Shown here piece by piece: positions 1 to 8,151 of a DNA stretch of 37,382 nucleotides (position 1 is the first letter of the stretch; the number at the start of each line of letters is the position of its first letter). The notes under the pieces were generated by a model that saw only the letters and a program-made list of their open reading frames with translations, did no database searches and was not told where the DNA came from. Origin of the DNA: Alphaproteobacteria bacterium. GTDB lineage: Bacteria > Pseudomonadota > Alphaproteobacteria > Rs-D84. The translations under genes and the position numbers were made by a program. The stretch is taken from positions 1 to 37,382 of the forward strand of contig JAFSDI010000018.1 in the NCBI GenBank assembly GCA_017436325.1. Reading direction: 5' to 3'.

Positions 1-56
1 AAAAATTGTTATACTTTCAACACAATTTCTCAGTAAAAACTTTAGAATTTAATCTT

Positions 57-135
57 TTGTCATCCTGTGGCTTTTTCGGGCCCCGCAAAATTTTTGGAAA
101 AAATTTTGTGGGTGAATGCCCCACAGGACCCAGGT
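57..135. repeat. Palindromic repeat half-element interrupted by a second palindrome
   Basis: The sequence TTGTCATCCTGTGGC at 57-71 and its partner CCACAGGACCCAGGT at 121-135 are the two halves of the hairpin repeat found intact at 251-284. Here they are separated by about 49 bp. Inside that spacer lies another inverted repeat (arms 82-95 and 99-112, one mismatch). Related direct copies begin at 191 and 418, each starting TTGTCATC and running into a CCCC(G/A)CAAAA segment. Nothing here resembles coding sequence. The arrangement looks like one small palindromic repeat inserted in the loop of another. Confidence 0.6.
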
Positions 136-141
136 GTTATC

Positions 142-430
142 CTTTTTCCTACCTCAATTCAAACCCCACAAAATCACAAATTTTAATCTCTTGTCATCGC
201 TGTGTTTTTTTTCGTGCCCCGCAAAATTTTTGTAATAAATCTTCAGCTCCTTGTCATCCTGTGGCTTGACCACAGGACCCAGGTAGTGCCGATAATAAGG
301 AGTACATAACCTAGGTTCCATGGTCAAGCCATGGAATGACAATTTTTTTTGCAAAAAAATTGTTTTGCTTTTTCCTACCCTAATTCAAATCCCACAAAAC
401 CACAAATTTTAATCTCTTGTCATCGCTGTG
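142..430. repeat. Direct repeat pair of about 63 bp (142-204 and 368-430)
   Basis: Two near-identical stretches, at 142-204 and 368-430, differ at only a few positions. Both begin CTTTTTCCTACC and end TTGTCATCGCTGTG. They flank the REPIN-like element at 251-342. With the copies around 57-135 this makes the first 526 bases a mosaic of repeats with no credible gene. Confidence 0.7.
251..342. repeat. REPIN/MITE-like inverted-repeat element
   Basis: The left end (251-284) carries a hairpin with arms CCTGTGG and CCACAGG around CTTGA. The right end (309-342) is its inverted copy, with arms TTCCATGG and CCATGGAA around TCAAG. Both ends start or finish with TTGTCAT/ATGACAA and contain CCAGGT or ACCTAGG. 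The arm differences are compensatory, so each hairpin stays paired. Two inverted REP units with a short spacer is the organisation of REPINs, non-autonomous elements mobilised by REP-associated tyrosine transposases. No transposase lies in the window. Confidence 0.65.
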
Positions 431-490
431 GTTTGTTCATACCCCACAAAACCCAGTTCATAGAATTCCATTTATAATTAAATTTTACGT

Positions 491-514
491 GCAAAAAAAC
501 CGGCAATTGCCGGT
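491..514 (-). terminator. Rho-independent terminator downstream of ybaB
   Basis: Read on the minus strand, a perfect palindrome (ACCGGCAA/TTGCCGGT, 499-514) is followed by a run of seven T. It lies just after the ybaB stop codon and closes the pnp-unknown-ybaB unit. Confidence 0.85.
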
Positions 515-526
515 ATTACGGTCTTA

Positions 527-823
527 TTACCCAATTGGCATACCTGCAGTTGCATCGCCCATAACCTTGTCGATTAAATCGTCTGCCTTGGATTTTGCAT
601 CATGATATGCATCCATAATAATTGCTGATACAGCATCTGCGCCACGTGACAAGACATCAGGGCGAAGTGTTATATTCAACAAATCATATTTACCAGTCAT
701 ATCAACAATACATGCACCGCCTTCTGCAATGCCTTTGATTTTTGTATTCCCCAGTTGTTCTTGGGCTGCAGATACCTTGTTCTGCAGTTCCGCTGCCTGG
801 GCCATTAATGCTTCCATATCCAT
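527..823 (-). CDS. ybaB: YbaB/EbfC family nucleoid-associated protein
   Basis: This 98-residue protein has the size and layout of the YbaB/EbfC family: small dimeric DNA-binding proteins that coat the nucleoid and are often encoded beside dnaX and recR. The N-terminal helix (MEALMAQAAELQNKVSAAQ), the central G-G-A-...-VDMTGKYDLLNITL strand region and the C-terminal helix with DAKSKADDLIDKVM follow the family pattern. It is the last gene of a minus-strand group after pnp and a 120-residue unknown, with 17 bp between the unknown and its start. The dnaX gene is 4 kb upstream on the same strand rather than adjacent. recR is not in the window. Confidence 0.9.
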   Translation of the reverse strand: MDMEALMAQAAELQNKVSAAQEQLGNTKIKGIAEGGACIVDMTGKYDLLNITLRPDVLSRGADAVSAIIMDAYHDAKSKADDLIDKVMGDATAGMPIG

Positions 824-840
824 ATTTTCTCTCCCGTGGT

Positions 841-1203
841 TTATTTTTGTTTTTCTGCAATGTGCAACATATGCAATGCGCGTTGTGGAACGCCCATCAT
901 CCGTGCAACCATTGGATTAAATTCCAAAGCAGGGATAATCACTTCGTTTGCGTGTTTAATCGCCTGGGGTTCTGTGTCAAATTCTGTCTTTGACGACATA
1001 ACAGGCAAAACGCGTTTTGCCCCAGACGGTGCAAAATCCAATTTGGACATATAAAACAAATAATTTCCATTGTCTTGGTTAATCGCAATGGCTGGGAAAT
1101 AATTTTCATTTACCCATTTGCGCAGTGCAGGGATACCATGGACATCCCATTGTAAATGAGATGCCCATTCTTTATCCGTCCAATTTAATTGTTCAGGCTT
1201 CAT
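841..1203 (-). CDS. Conserved-looking hypothetical protein, 120 aa
   Basis: I do not recognise this family. The 120-residue product is soluble, with no signal peptide or membrane segment, and is rich in Trp and aromatic residues near the start (LNWTDKEWASHLQWDVHG). It sits 4 bp after the pnp stop and 17 bp before ybaB on the same strand, so it is almost certainly co-transcribed with both. The tight spacing and clean codon use support a real gene. A role in RNA or nucleoid metabolism could be guessed from its neighbours, but nothing in the sequence shows it. Confidence 0.75.
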   Translation of the reverse strand: MKPEQLNWTDKEWASHLQWDVHGIPALRKWVNENYFPAIAINQDNGNYLFYMSKLDFAPSGAKRVLPVMSSKTEFDTEPQAIKHANEVIIPALEFNPMVARMMGVPQRALHMLHIAEKQK

Positions 1204-1207
1204 ATAC

Positions 1208-3382
1208 TTATTCCTTTACAATTTCTTCACCAGTTTTCTGGTCGATACCAATCATTGTCATACGTTCTTTACCACGTTTATCAATGCCCATATATTTGAT
1301 ATATACAGTATCGCCTTCGTTCAGCTTTGCATCCTCGATTTTTGCCAAACGCTTACCAGTGATTTCAGAGATATGAACCATTGCCTCATACCCATTTAAG
1401 ATACGAACAAATATACCAAATTCCTTGATACCTGTGATAGTACCCTTATATATTTGTCCTATTTCTGGTTCTGCAACGATATCTTTGATACGTTTGATTG
1501 CTTCATCAGCATCATCTTTATCAACGGCCATAATTTTAATAGTACCATCATCTTCTAAATCGATAATAGTATTTGTTTCACGTGTTAATGCCTGAATAAC
1601 GACACCACCTTTGCCGATAACTTCGCGAACTTTTTCAGGGTTAATCTTGATAGTATAAACCTGTGGTGCGAATTCAGAAACATGGTCACGAGGCTTTTTG
1701 ATGGCTTTTTCGATTTTGCCCAAGATGTGCATACGGCCGTCTTTTGCCTGTGCCAAAGCACGTTCCATAATTTCAAAAGTGATAGAAGTGATTTTAATAT
1801 CCATCTGCAAGGCAGTGATACCTTGGTCAGTACCTGTCACTTTAAAGTCCATATCACCTAAGTGGTCTTCGTCACCAAGGATATCTGTTAAAATCGCATA
1901 GTCATCACCTTCTTTGATAAGTCCCATCGCGATACCTGCCACAGGGCGTTTCAATGGAACACCACCATCCATCATTGCCAGTGTTGCACCGCATGTTGTC
2001 GCCATAGAAGAAGAACCATTTGATTCCAAAATATCTGAAACGATACGAATGACATAGTCAAATTGACTGCGTGCTGGCATCATTGGGTGCAATGCACGCC
2101 ACGCCAAATTTCCGTGACCAATTTCACGACGACCTGGTGATTTTAGTCCCTTGCATTCACCGACAGAATAGCCTGGGAAATTATAGTTCAAGATAAAGTC
2201 ACGTTCTTCGGCACCATCAATTGATTCCAATGGCAGTGCATCTTTGCCACCACCCAGTGTCAAAGATACCAATGCCTGTGTTTCGCCGCGTGTAAACAGT
2301 GCAGAACCATGTGCGCGTGGCAAAACCCCCAGCTCTATTTCAATTGGGCGCACAGTTTTATTATCGCGGCCATCGATACGTGGTTTTCCCGCCAAGATAT
2401 TTCCGCGCATAATACGTGCTGTCAGGGCTTCGATAACTTCGTCTGCCCATGATTCAAGTGTTGATTGTGCGCGTTCTGTTTCTGGGAATAACACAGCAAT
2501 ACGTTCTTTTGCCGCGGTATGAATAGACGCAAGTGTTTCTAAACGAACTAATTTCTCTTTGATTTGAAGTGCGTCTTCAATTTGACCAGCAAATTGTTCA
2601 AAATCAGCCTCCATATTGATATATTCTGGCGATTTTTCTGGTGTTTCCCAGCGTTCTTTACCAGCAGCTTCTGCTAATTCATTGATAGCATTGATAACAA
2701 CCTGTTGTGAATCGAACCCGAATTTAACAGCGCCTAAAACTGTTGCTTCATCCAGTTCGTTAATTTCAGATTCTACCATCAAAACACCATCTTTAGTGGC
2801 GGCAACCACCAAATCCATTGCAGATTTTTCTGCAAATTTTTTAGATGGATTCAAAACATATTCGCCATCGTGGTATCCGACACGTGCCGCACCAATTGGC
2901 CCTTGGAAAGGAACACCTGACAAAGCCAAAGCCGCACTAGAAGCAATCATCGCCAGTATATCAGGCTGATTTTTTTTATCATAAGAAAACACTTGTGCGA
3001 TAATTTGCACTTTGTTTTTGAAAGTTTCAGGGAACAGCGGACGGATTGGTCTGTCAATCAGGCGCGCAGTTAATGTTTCTGCATTAGATGCACGACCTTC
3101 ACGTCTGTCTCGTGACCCAGGGATACGGCCAGCAGATGCGAATTTTTCCTGATAATCAACAGTCAACGGAAAGAAATCCTGACCTTCGACTGCGCTTTTT
3201 TCTGCACAAACCGTTGCCAAGACCATTGTTCCACCCATTGTTGCCAATACAGAACCTGCGGCTTGTTTTGCCATACGACCTGTTTCTAAGCGCAATATTT
3301 CATTACCATATTGCACTTCGACTGCAACAGGATTGTTTAGTTTTCTATTTTTTTCTTCTTTATTAAATAAACCAAATAACAT
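1208..3382 (-). CDS. pnp: Polyribonucleotide nucleotidyltransferase (PNPase)
   Basis: PNPase degrades RNA 3'-5' by phosphorolysis and is a degradosome component. The 724 residues show the full domain order: two RNase PH-like domains separated by an all-helical linker, then a KH domain with the GKGG loop (VIGKGG, about residues 588-593) and an S1 domain (about 642-714, GTITGIKEFGIFV). The second PH core carries the conserved catalytic-site signature around DMDFKVTGTDQG. Length is typical of the family. The start at ATG 3382 gives a short N-terminal extension (MLFGLFNKEEKNRK). Its 5' region contains a long nested hairpin (3417-3481) that could serve autoregulation, as RNase III-processed leaders do for pnp in enterobacteria. 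Confidence 0.97.
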   Translation of the reverse strand: MLFGLFNKEEKNRKLNNPVAVEVQYGNEILRLETGRMAKQAAGSVLATMGGTMVLATVCAEKSAVEGQDFFPLTVDYQEKFASAGRIPGSRDRREGRASNAETLTARLIDRPIRPLFPETFKNKVQIIAQVFSYDKKNQPDILAMIASSAALALSGVPFQGPIGAARVGYHDGEYVLNPSKKFAEKSAMDLVVAATKDGVLMVESEINELDEATVLGAVKFGFDSQQVVINAINELAEAAGKERWETPEKSPEYINMEADFEQFAGQIEDALQIKEKLVRLETLASIHTAAKERIAVLFPETERAQSTLESWADEVIEALTARIMRGNILAGKPRIDGRDNKTVRPIEIELGVLPRAHGSALFTRGETQALVSLTLGGGKDALPLESIDGAEERDFILNYNFPGYSVGECKGLKSPGRREIGHGNLAWRALHPMMPARSQFDYVIRIVSDILESNGSSSMATTCGATLAMMDGGVPLKRPVAGIAMGLIKEGDDYAILTDILGDEDHLGDMDFKVTGTDQGITALQMDIKITSITFEIMERALAQAKDGRMHILGKIEKAIKKPRDHVSEFAPQVYTIKINPEKVREVIGKGGVVIQALTRETNTIIDLEDDGTIKIMAVDKDDADEAIKRIKDIVAEPEIGQIYKGTITGIKEFGIFVRILNGYEAMVHISEITGKRLAKIEDAKLNEGDTVYIKYMGIDKRGKERMTMIGIDQKTGEEIVKE

Positions 3383-3416
3383 AAATTTACTCCATTTTGT
3401 TGTTATGTTTGATTTT

Positions 3417-3481
3417 GCGAAGAAAAATCATTCATTTTTATACTCTGCACAAAGTATAAAAAGGAACAATTTTCTCTTCGC
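3417..3481 (-). promoter_or_regulatory. Nested hairpin in the pnp 5' leader
   Basis: Outer arms GCGAAGA (3417-3423) and TCTTCGC (3475-3481) enclose an inner stem of ten pairs (3435-3444 with 3453-3462). It lies 35 bp upstream of pnp and downstream of the lipoprotein stop, and no T-run follows it, so it does not look like a terminator. In E. coli a pnp leader hairpin is cut by RNase III and lets PNPase repress itself. A similar role here is inference. Confidence 0.45.
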
Positions 3482-3527
3482 CAGCGTTAATTATAAAGCA
3501 TATTTAACGTATTGCAAGTTATTAAAA

Positions 3528-4202
3528 TTATCTAACTGGTGTAATTCGCAGTTCTATTCTGCGATTTGTCAATCGACCTATATTATCCTGGGCGGCAATT
3601 GGGCGGGCGGCGCCACGACCAACAATAAACATTCGTGTAGTATTTATTCCATGTTGTGACAGATAAACCCCAACGCGTTGTGCCATATCCATTGATAGCG
3701 CATATGCTGCGTTTGAATCACGCATAGAATCAGTATATCCTGCAATTTCAATAAAAGTTGCATTATATTGCTTTAGTATATTAGATATGGTTTTCAGTGT
3801 TTCATCACCTGTGGCAGAAATATCAGCAACAGACAATTCCATAATTGCATCACGAACTAAAATCACCAGCACATCAGTCCCAGCGCGTTGTACAGAAATT
3901 CCTGGCTTTCGTAATGAATCATACAGTGTTGTTTCTAAATCTGTCATATATTTTGTTGCGATTAAATTATCATTTGTATTTTTATCGCCATAGTCCATCG
4001 AATCAGGTATATCGACCGCGGTGCTTAATAATTTACCACCTGCACCAAGGTATACTGGGCGCTTGGCTGTGCGTGAAATTTCTGTCATATCTGCAAAACT
4101 AGCACCACTTAAATATTTACCCCATTGCATTCTGTCTGGGCTGCGATATGGAACACAGCCACATAATAAAAACAAGAAAGCAAATAATTTTATAGATTGC
4201 AT
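3528..4202 (-). CDS. OmpA-family C-terminal domain lipoprotein
   Basis: The product (224 aa) begins with a lipoprotein signal peptide and lipobox LCGC (cysteine about residue 15), so it should be lipidated and anchored in the outer membrane. The C-terminal hundred residues form an OmpA/MotB-like peptidoglycan-binding domain: ATFIEIAGYTDS, later RVGVYLSQHGI, and the NRRIELRI motif. The middle region is not recognised. It is directly abutted by the upstream prepilin gene (the stop and the next ATG are adjacent), which itself follows dnaX by 1 bp. This suggests a dnaX-pilin-lipoprotein transcript. It is distinct from Pal, whose genes lie with tol genes; none are present here. Confidence 0.85.
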   Translation of the reverse strand: MQSIKLFAFLFLLCGCVPYRSPDRMQWGKYLSGASFADMTEISRTAKRPVYLGAGGKLLSTAVDIPDSMDYGDKNTNDNLIATKYMTDLETTLYDSLRKPGISVQRAGTDVLVILVRDAIMELSVADISATGDETLKTISNILKQYNATFIEIAGYTDSMRDSNAAYALSMDMAQRVGVYLSQHGINTTRMFIVGRGAARPIAAQDNIGRLTNRRIELRITPVR

Positions 4203-4661
4203 TTATTCTACTACAAATGAAATTTGATTAGTTTTTGATTTAAAGCAGTTATCTGTTAATCCTATTTCAAATCCATTAATTAAAACTGATTTAGCCCAAT
4301 CTGGCACAGATACAGAAAAATATTCGCATTCACCATACGTTAAATCGACCAAATTGATAGAAAAAGATGTTCCATCAAAAGCAGATTTAACAGACCAATC
4401 ATCACCACCAATCGGTGCACGATTTGATTTTAGCGCCCCAGATTTAATTAAATAGTCAACCGATACGCCATCATAATTGCCCCGCATTTCCAGCAGAATT
4501 TTTGTATTTTGTGCGATTTGTTCTAATTCGGCACTGGCGATACTGCGTGCCTGATTTTGTCGAATTACATTAAATACCCCAATTCCTGAAATAGTCATAA
4601 TGCCAGTTATTGCTAAAACCCCAATAACTTCCAACAAAGACCGTCCTAATTCATTATTCAT
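4203..4661 (-). CDS. Type IV prepilin-like protein (pseudopilin fold N-terminus)
   Basis: A 152-residue protein with a short prepilin leader MNNELG followed by RSLLEVIGVLAITGIM. It has glycine at -1, glutamate at +5 and a hydrophobic helix continuing for about 20 residues, as required by prepilin peptidase (PilD/TadV type). The globular part after residue 35 has two cysteines (CEYF and NCF) that could form the disulphide loop seen in many pilins. It lies between dnaX and the OmpA-like lipoprotein, co-oriented and nearly touching both. No pilus ATPase, platform or peptidase gene is in the window, so the assembly machine must be elsewhere. It may act with the larger PilV-like proteins 2 kb away. 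Confidence 0.8.
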   Translation of the reverse strand: MNNELGRSLLEVIGVLAITGIMTISGIGVFNVIRQNQARSIASAELEQIAQNTKILLEMRGNYDGVSVDYLIKSGALKSNRAPIGGDDWSVKSAFDGTSFSINLVDLTYGECEYFSVSVPDWAKSVLINGFEIGLTDNCFKSKTNQISFVVE

Positions 4662-4662
4662 T

Positions 4663-6228
4663 TTATTTAACTCCTACGATTTCTGCATCTGCAAACAAAT
4701 CCATGGCGCTGGCGACCAATGGGTCTGCAGCCAATTCTTCTTGTTTTTGTTCTGACATTGTGTGTGTATGAACAGATTCCATAACGCGTTCCAGTATCCA
4801 CTGATGACCTGTTTTATCAAACAGCCATGCAGATAATTTATGTGAAAAATCACCATCGCCTTTGCGGTCAAAGTATCGTATTTTACCGTCTGTAAATTCT
4901 GCAACTTCGATATTAGAGCTGTAATAAGAATACAGCAATATTTCCTTGGCTGCTTGCAGTGCGCTGGCCAAATCATTTGTACTAGATATTGTAATCTTTG
5001 TTGTTACTGATTCTTTGGTTTGTGGTACAGATTGCGCCATACGGTCGGCCAAGATATTTTTTACATCGCGTACACGGTTTGCCGATTCTTGTTGTCTAAG
5101 GATATCTGCAACTGGGGGCAAATCTGCGATATGCATAATTCGAACAATCAGCATATCAAAGCATTGTTTTTGGTTCCCAGATGCCTGCATTTCTGGGACT
5201 GCAGCAACCATAACCTGCCAGATACGTGATAATGTATTCAAAGAAACGTGTGCATTAATATCTTTTATTCGTTCACGTTGTTCTGTGGTATACGGTGCAT
5301 TTATACCATCCCCCGCATGCAGGGCAGGGTGCATACGTGTTGCCCAATGTGTCCATTCCATCATATCTGTTAATAACATAGATAAATCAGCGCCGTTATT
5401 ATAGATAGAATCAATCATATCCAGTGCTGCTGCAGTATCGCCAGACAAGACCGTTTTCATAAAATCAACAACAACCCCTCTATCTGCACGCTTTAACATA
5501 TCAAGAACTGCGGCTTCATCGACTTTACCACCGGTTTGTGCGATTGCTTGGTCCAGCAGTGACAGTCCATCACGAACAGAACCATCGGCGGCGAATGCAA
5601 GTAATTCATTTGCGGCATCGGACAATTCGACATTTTCCTGTTGTGCAATCCACGCAAAGTGTCGCTTAAGCGTTTCGACAGGAACGCGAACCAAATCAAA
5701 ACGCTGACAGCGCGACAATATGGTAACAGGAACTTTATGTATTTCAGTTGTTGCCAATATAAAGATAACGTGTGCAGGCGGTTCTTCTAGTGTTTTCAAC
5801 AGTGCATTAAATGCAGCCGTAGACAGCATATGAACTTCGTCAATTATATAAACGCGATAGCGACCATTAGTTGGGCGATATTGTGCGCCATCAAGTATAT
5901 CGCGCATATTGTCAACCCCTGTATGAGAAGCCGCGTCAATTTCCATAACATCTATATGTTGTCCTGCGGCAATTGCGCGACAGTTTTCGCATGTTCCGCA
6001 TGGGTTTGGTGTTGCGCCATCTGCAGACAGACAATTTAATGCCTTGGCTAATATTCGTGCGGTACTTGTTTTGCCGGTGCCACGAATTCCTGTAAAAATA
6101 TATGCGTGTGCAATACGTCCTGTATTAATTGCGGTTGTTAATGTTTTTACTAATACATCTTGTCCGATAAGTGATGCAAAATCCTGACTGCGATATTTTC
6201 TTGCTAAAACTGTATAACTGTTATTCAT
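4663..6228 (-). CDS. dnaX: DNA polymerase III subunit gamma/tau
   Basis: DnaX is the clamp-loader ATPase of the replicative polymerase. The 521-residue sequence has Walker A GIRGTGKT (residues 47-54), four zinc-binding cysteines (C66, C77, C80, C83), the DEVHML Walker B and the sensor motif ILSRCQRF. Domain III follows (about 225-360), then a shortened tau-like C-terminus. No obvious slippery A6-type frameshift site was found, but I did not examine this exhaustively. The gene is followed after 1 bp by a prepilin gene, an unusual partner; ybaB lies 4 kb further along. Confidence 0.96.
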   Translation of the reverse strand: MNNSYTVLARKYRSQDFASLIGQDVLVKTLTTAINTGRIAHAYIFTGIRGTGKTSTARILAKALNCLSADGATPNPCGTCENCRAIAAGQHIDVMEIDAASHTGVDNMRDILDGAQYRPTNGRYRVYIIDEVHMLSTAAFNALLKTLEEPPAHVIFILATTEIHKVPVTILSRCQRFDLVRVPVETLKRHFAWIAQQENVELSDAANELLAFAADGSVRDGLSLLDQAIAQTGGKVDEAAVLDMLKRADRGVVVDFMKTVLSGDTAAALDMIDSIYNNGADLSMLLTDMMEWTHWATRMHPALHAGDGINAPYTTEQRERIKDINAHVSLNTLSRIWQVMVAAVPEMQASGNQKQCFDMLIVRIMHIADLPPVADILRQQESANRVRDVKNILADRMAQSVPQTKESVTTKITISSTNDLASALQAAKEILLYSYYSSNIEVAEFTDGKIRYFDRKGDGDFSHKLSAWLFDKTGHQWILERVMESVHTHTMSEQKQEELAADPLVASAMDLFADAEIVGVK

Positions 6229-6282
6229 TATAAAAACTTCCTTTATAGGATTCAGGATAACAAAACAACGACAAAATTCAAC

Positions 6283-6306
6283 AAATAAAAAGCACCAAAA
6301 AGGTGC
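6283..6306 (-). terminator. Terminator after the DUF4167-like gene
   Basis: On the minus strand GCACC-TTTTT-GGTGC (6292-6306) is followed by TTTTTATTT. It lies directly after the stop of the 108-residue gene and before dnaX. dnaX must therefore be transcribed by readthrough or from a promoter in 6229-6290. Confidence 0.8.
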
Positions 6307-6312
6307 ATTTAA

Positions 6313-6639
6313 TTAATTTAAATTCATAATAAAATCTGGCAAAACAATTTCTTCTTCGTCATTATTTTCGGTTGCGTTTTGATTTTGTTCTGCTTTTTCC
6401 AATCTGGCGATTTCTTTTTCTGCGGCTGCTTTTTCTTTTGGGTCGCGTGTAGAATCTATTTTACCTTGTTCGACATTAACTATACGGCCATAGTGTTCTG
6501 CGGTCTGCAACAAGCGTTCGCGTTCGATTTCATCTGTGCATTGTCGTGCAAGGTCTATATATTGTTTTCTTTTTTGGCGCCACTTGTGGCAACGTTGAAT
6601 CATCTGTCCGACATTGGATTGATTTTTTTTATTTTGCAT
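6313..6639 (-). CDS. DUF4167-like small protein
   Basis: A 108-residue basic, coiled-coil-rich protein. The segment YIDLARQCTDEIERERLLQ followed by TAEHYGRIV resembles the core of DUF4167, a family of alphaproteobacterial proteins in which a similar Tyr-rich helix ends AEHYxRI. It has no signal or membrane segment. The tail is acidic (NDEEEIVLPDF). The function of the family is unknown to me. It is upstream of dnaX on the same strand but separated from it by a terminator. The resemblance rests on this short motif alone. Confidence 0.7.
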   Translation of the reverse strand: MQNKKNQSNVGQMIQRCHKWRQKRKQYIDLARQCTDEIERERLLQTAEHYGRIVNVEQGKIDSTRDPKEKAAAEKEIARLEKAEQNQNATENNDEEEIVLPDFIMNLN

Positions 6640-6737
6640 ATCTTATCTTTTTAACAGGAAATACATCTTTATAACAGCGATAATAAACCATCGCCATCAC
6701 GTTTAACATCCCAGATACTAGACCATCTTAAAAGCAA

Positions 6738-6766
6738 TTGCAATATTTTTTTTCTGTTGCTATGCT
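6738..6766 (+). promoter_or_regulatory. Sigma70-type promoter of the PilV-like operon
   Basis: TTGCAA (6738-6743) and TATGCT (6761-6766) are separated by 17 bp. Transcription would start near 6773, just upstream of the AGGAGG ribosome-binding site at 6777-6782. Confidence 0.5.
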
Positions 6767-6792
6767 GTATAGCGTTAGGAGGTTTTCACACA

Positions 6793-8151
6793 TTGAAACA
6801 AGAACGCGGTAATTTTCTTATGCAGGCCCTGCTGGCGCTGGGGCTGATTTTTGCGTTTATACCATTCTTGGCGACACGGGTTGCAGACCAGACGACTGAC
6901 AGCAGGATGTTTACCGCAACACAACAGATAGAGGTGGCGCAAACAGCTGCAAAAATTTTTATACGTGAAAATCAAAAGAATCTAAATTACAATACAACAA
7001 TTGTTTCTGGCAAAGATTTTTCTGATTTGCTGGAACCATATGGGTTGCCGTTGGGCTTTGTGCCAAAGACTCCATTGGGTCAGGATATTGCATTAGTCAT
7101 AGTGAAAACACCAAAACAAATTGATGCTTACTTAGAGTTAACTGGTGGAAATCTTAGTGCTATACAGCGTGCAGAACTTGTGCGGCGTATTGGATTTTAT
7201 GCAAAAACAACAGAAACGGGTATTAATATAGGGATAGAGCTGGGCGATGCATATTCTGATGTTGTTCGCAGAAATGAGCCTAATATTGATAACAGTGGAT
7301 TCTTAACCGATTTAGATATTGGTGGTTTTACTTTAAATAATGTTGGGAAATTATTTGCGATAACTGGTACTTTTGATGGTGCTAAATTCAACACACTAAG
7401 TATTACAGGTCAGGAATCAGGTCGTAAAATAAGGAATGAAATACAGAAAATAGAAACTAATAAATCTGTTTTTCAAAGCAAGACAGGTGAATCGGCACTT
7501 AGTATAAATCGTGGTATGGCAATTGCGGACAGTCTGAATACAAAAACGATATCTATGTATGGTGAAACGGGAAATTTAACAACAGAAGATATATCTGTAT
7601 ATGAATTATCAATGACTGCTGGTTACACAAATTTTGTCGGGCCTGCAGAATGGTTGGTGCATGGAAATATGCGTACTACTAATGTAAACTTAAGTGTTGA
7701 AAGATTAGATATTGCTGCATATTTAAATGCGACCCGTGGCCAAGAAGTTTATATTGATGATGAAAACCTTAGTTATACATCTAAATCAGGCATAGATACG
7801 AATATAATATATACATCAAACATAACCCTTCGCGACCAGACATCAAACGCTTTGTTATCTGGTAAAACTGGTGCGGTTATCTTAGACATTCGTCCTGCTG
7901 GTACCAGTATGTTACCAGATGTATATGTTTCAGACGTAAATAATGATGTGTTTAAAATATTGGAAAATCCACTGGCAGATAATGCAGATATGATAGATTG
8001 TAAATCTGTAATAGATAAATTTGATGGTGTATATAACAAGCAATCATTATCGCAATATTTAATTTGTCAGTATGTTTATTGGCAACGCTTAGAAAAACGG
8101 ATTGATGCAACAAGGTGTATAATTTCAGGACAAGATGGCTGTATTGACTAA
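6793..8151 (+). CDS. PilV-like (shufflon N-terminal type) prepilin protein 1
   Basis: The start chosen is TTG 6793, ten bases after a strong AGGAGG; an ATG at 6757 lies inside the predicted promoter. The product (452 aa) has a very short leader ending in RG, then NFLMQALLALGLIF, a type IV prepilin hydrophobic helix. The +5 residue is Gln rather than the usual Glu, as in some minor pilins. Residues about 50-165 resemble the constant region of PilV tip adhesins (helix QTAAKIFIREN, YGLPLGFVP). FLTDLDIGGFTLNNVGK matches the 'D-L-D-x-G-x-x-x-N-N-V' turn of that family and is shared with the next two genes. The C-terminal part is a repetitive beta-rich region with cysteines near the end. First gene of the operon; likely a surface or pilus-tip protein. 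Confidence 0.7.
   Translation: MKQERGNFLMQALLALGLIFAFIPFLATRVADQTTDSRMFTATQQIEVAQTAAKIFIRENQKNLNYNTTIVSGKDFSDLLEPYGLPLGFVPKTPLGQDIALVIVKTPKQIDAYLELTGGNLSAIQRAELVRRIGFYAKTTETGINIGIELGDAYSDVVRRNEPNIDNSGFLTDLDIGGFTLNNVGKLFAITGTFDGAKFNTLSITGQESGRKIRNEIQKIETNKSVFQSKTGESALSINRGMAIADSLNTKTISMYGETGNLTTEDISVYELSMTAGYTNFVGPAEWLVHGNMRTTNVNLSVERLDIAAYLNATRGQEVYIDDENLSYTSKSGIDTNIIYTSNITLRDQTSNALLSGKTGAVILDIRPAGTSMLPDVYVSDVNNDVFKILENPLADNADMIDCKSVIDKFDGVYNKQSLSQYLICQYVYWQRLEKRIDATRCIISGQDGCID

Noticed and set aside
6..526. Short open frames in the first 526 bases
   Set aside because: They run through palindromic repeats, lack ribosome-binding sites and have no recognisable protein features.
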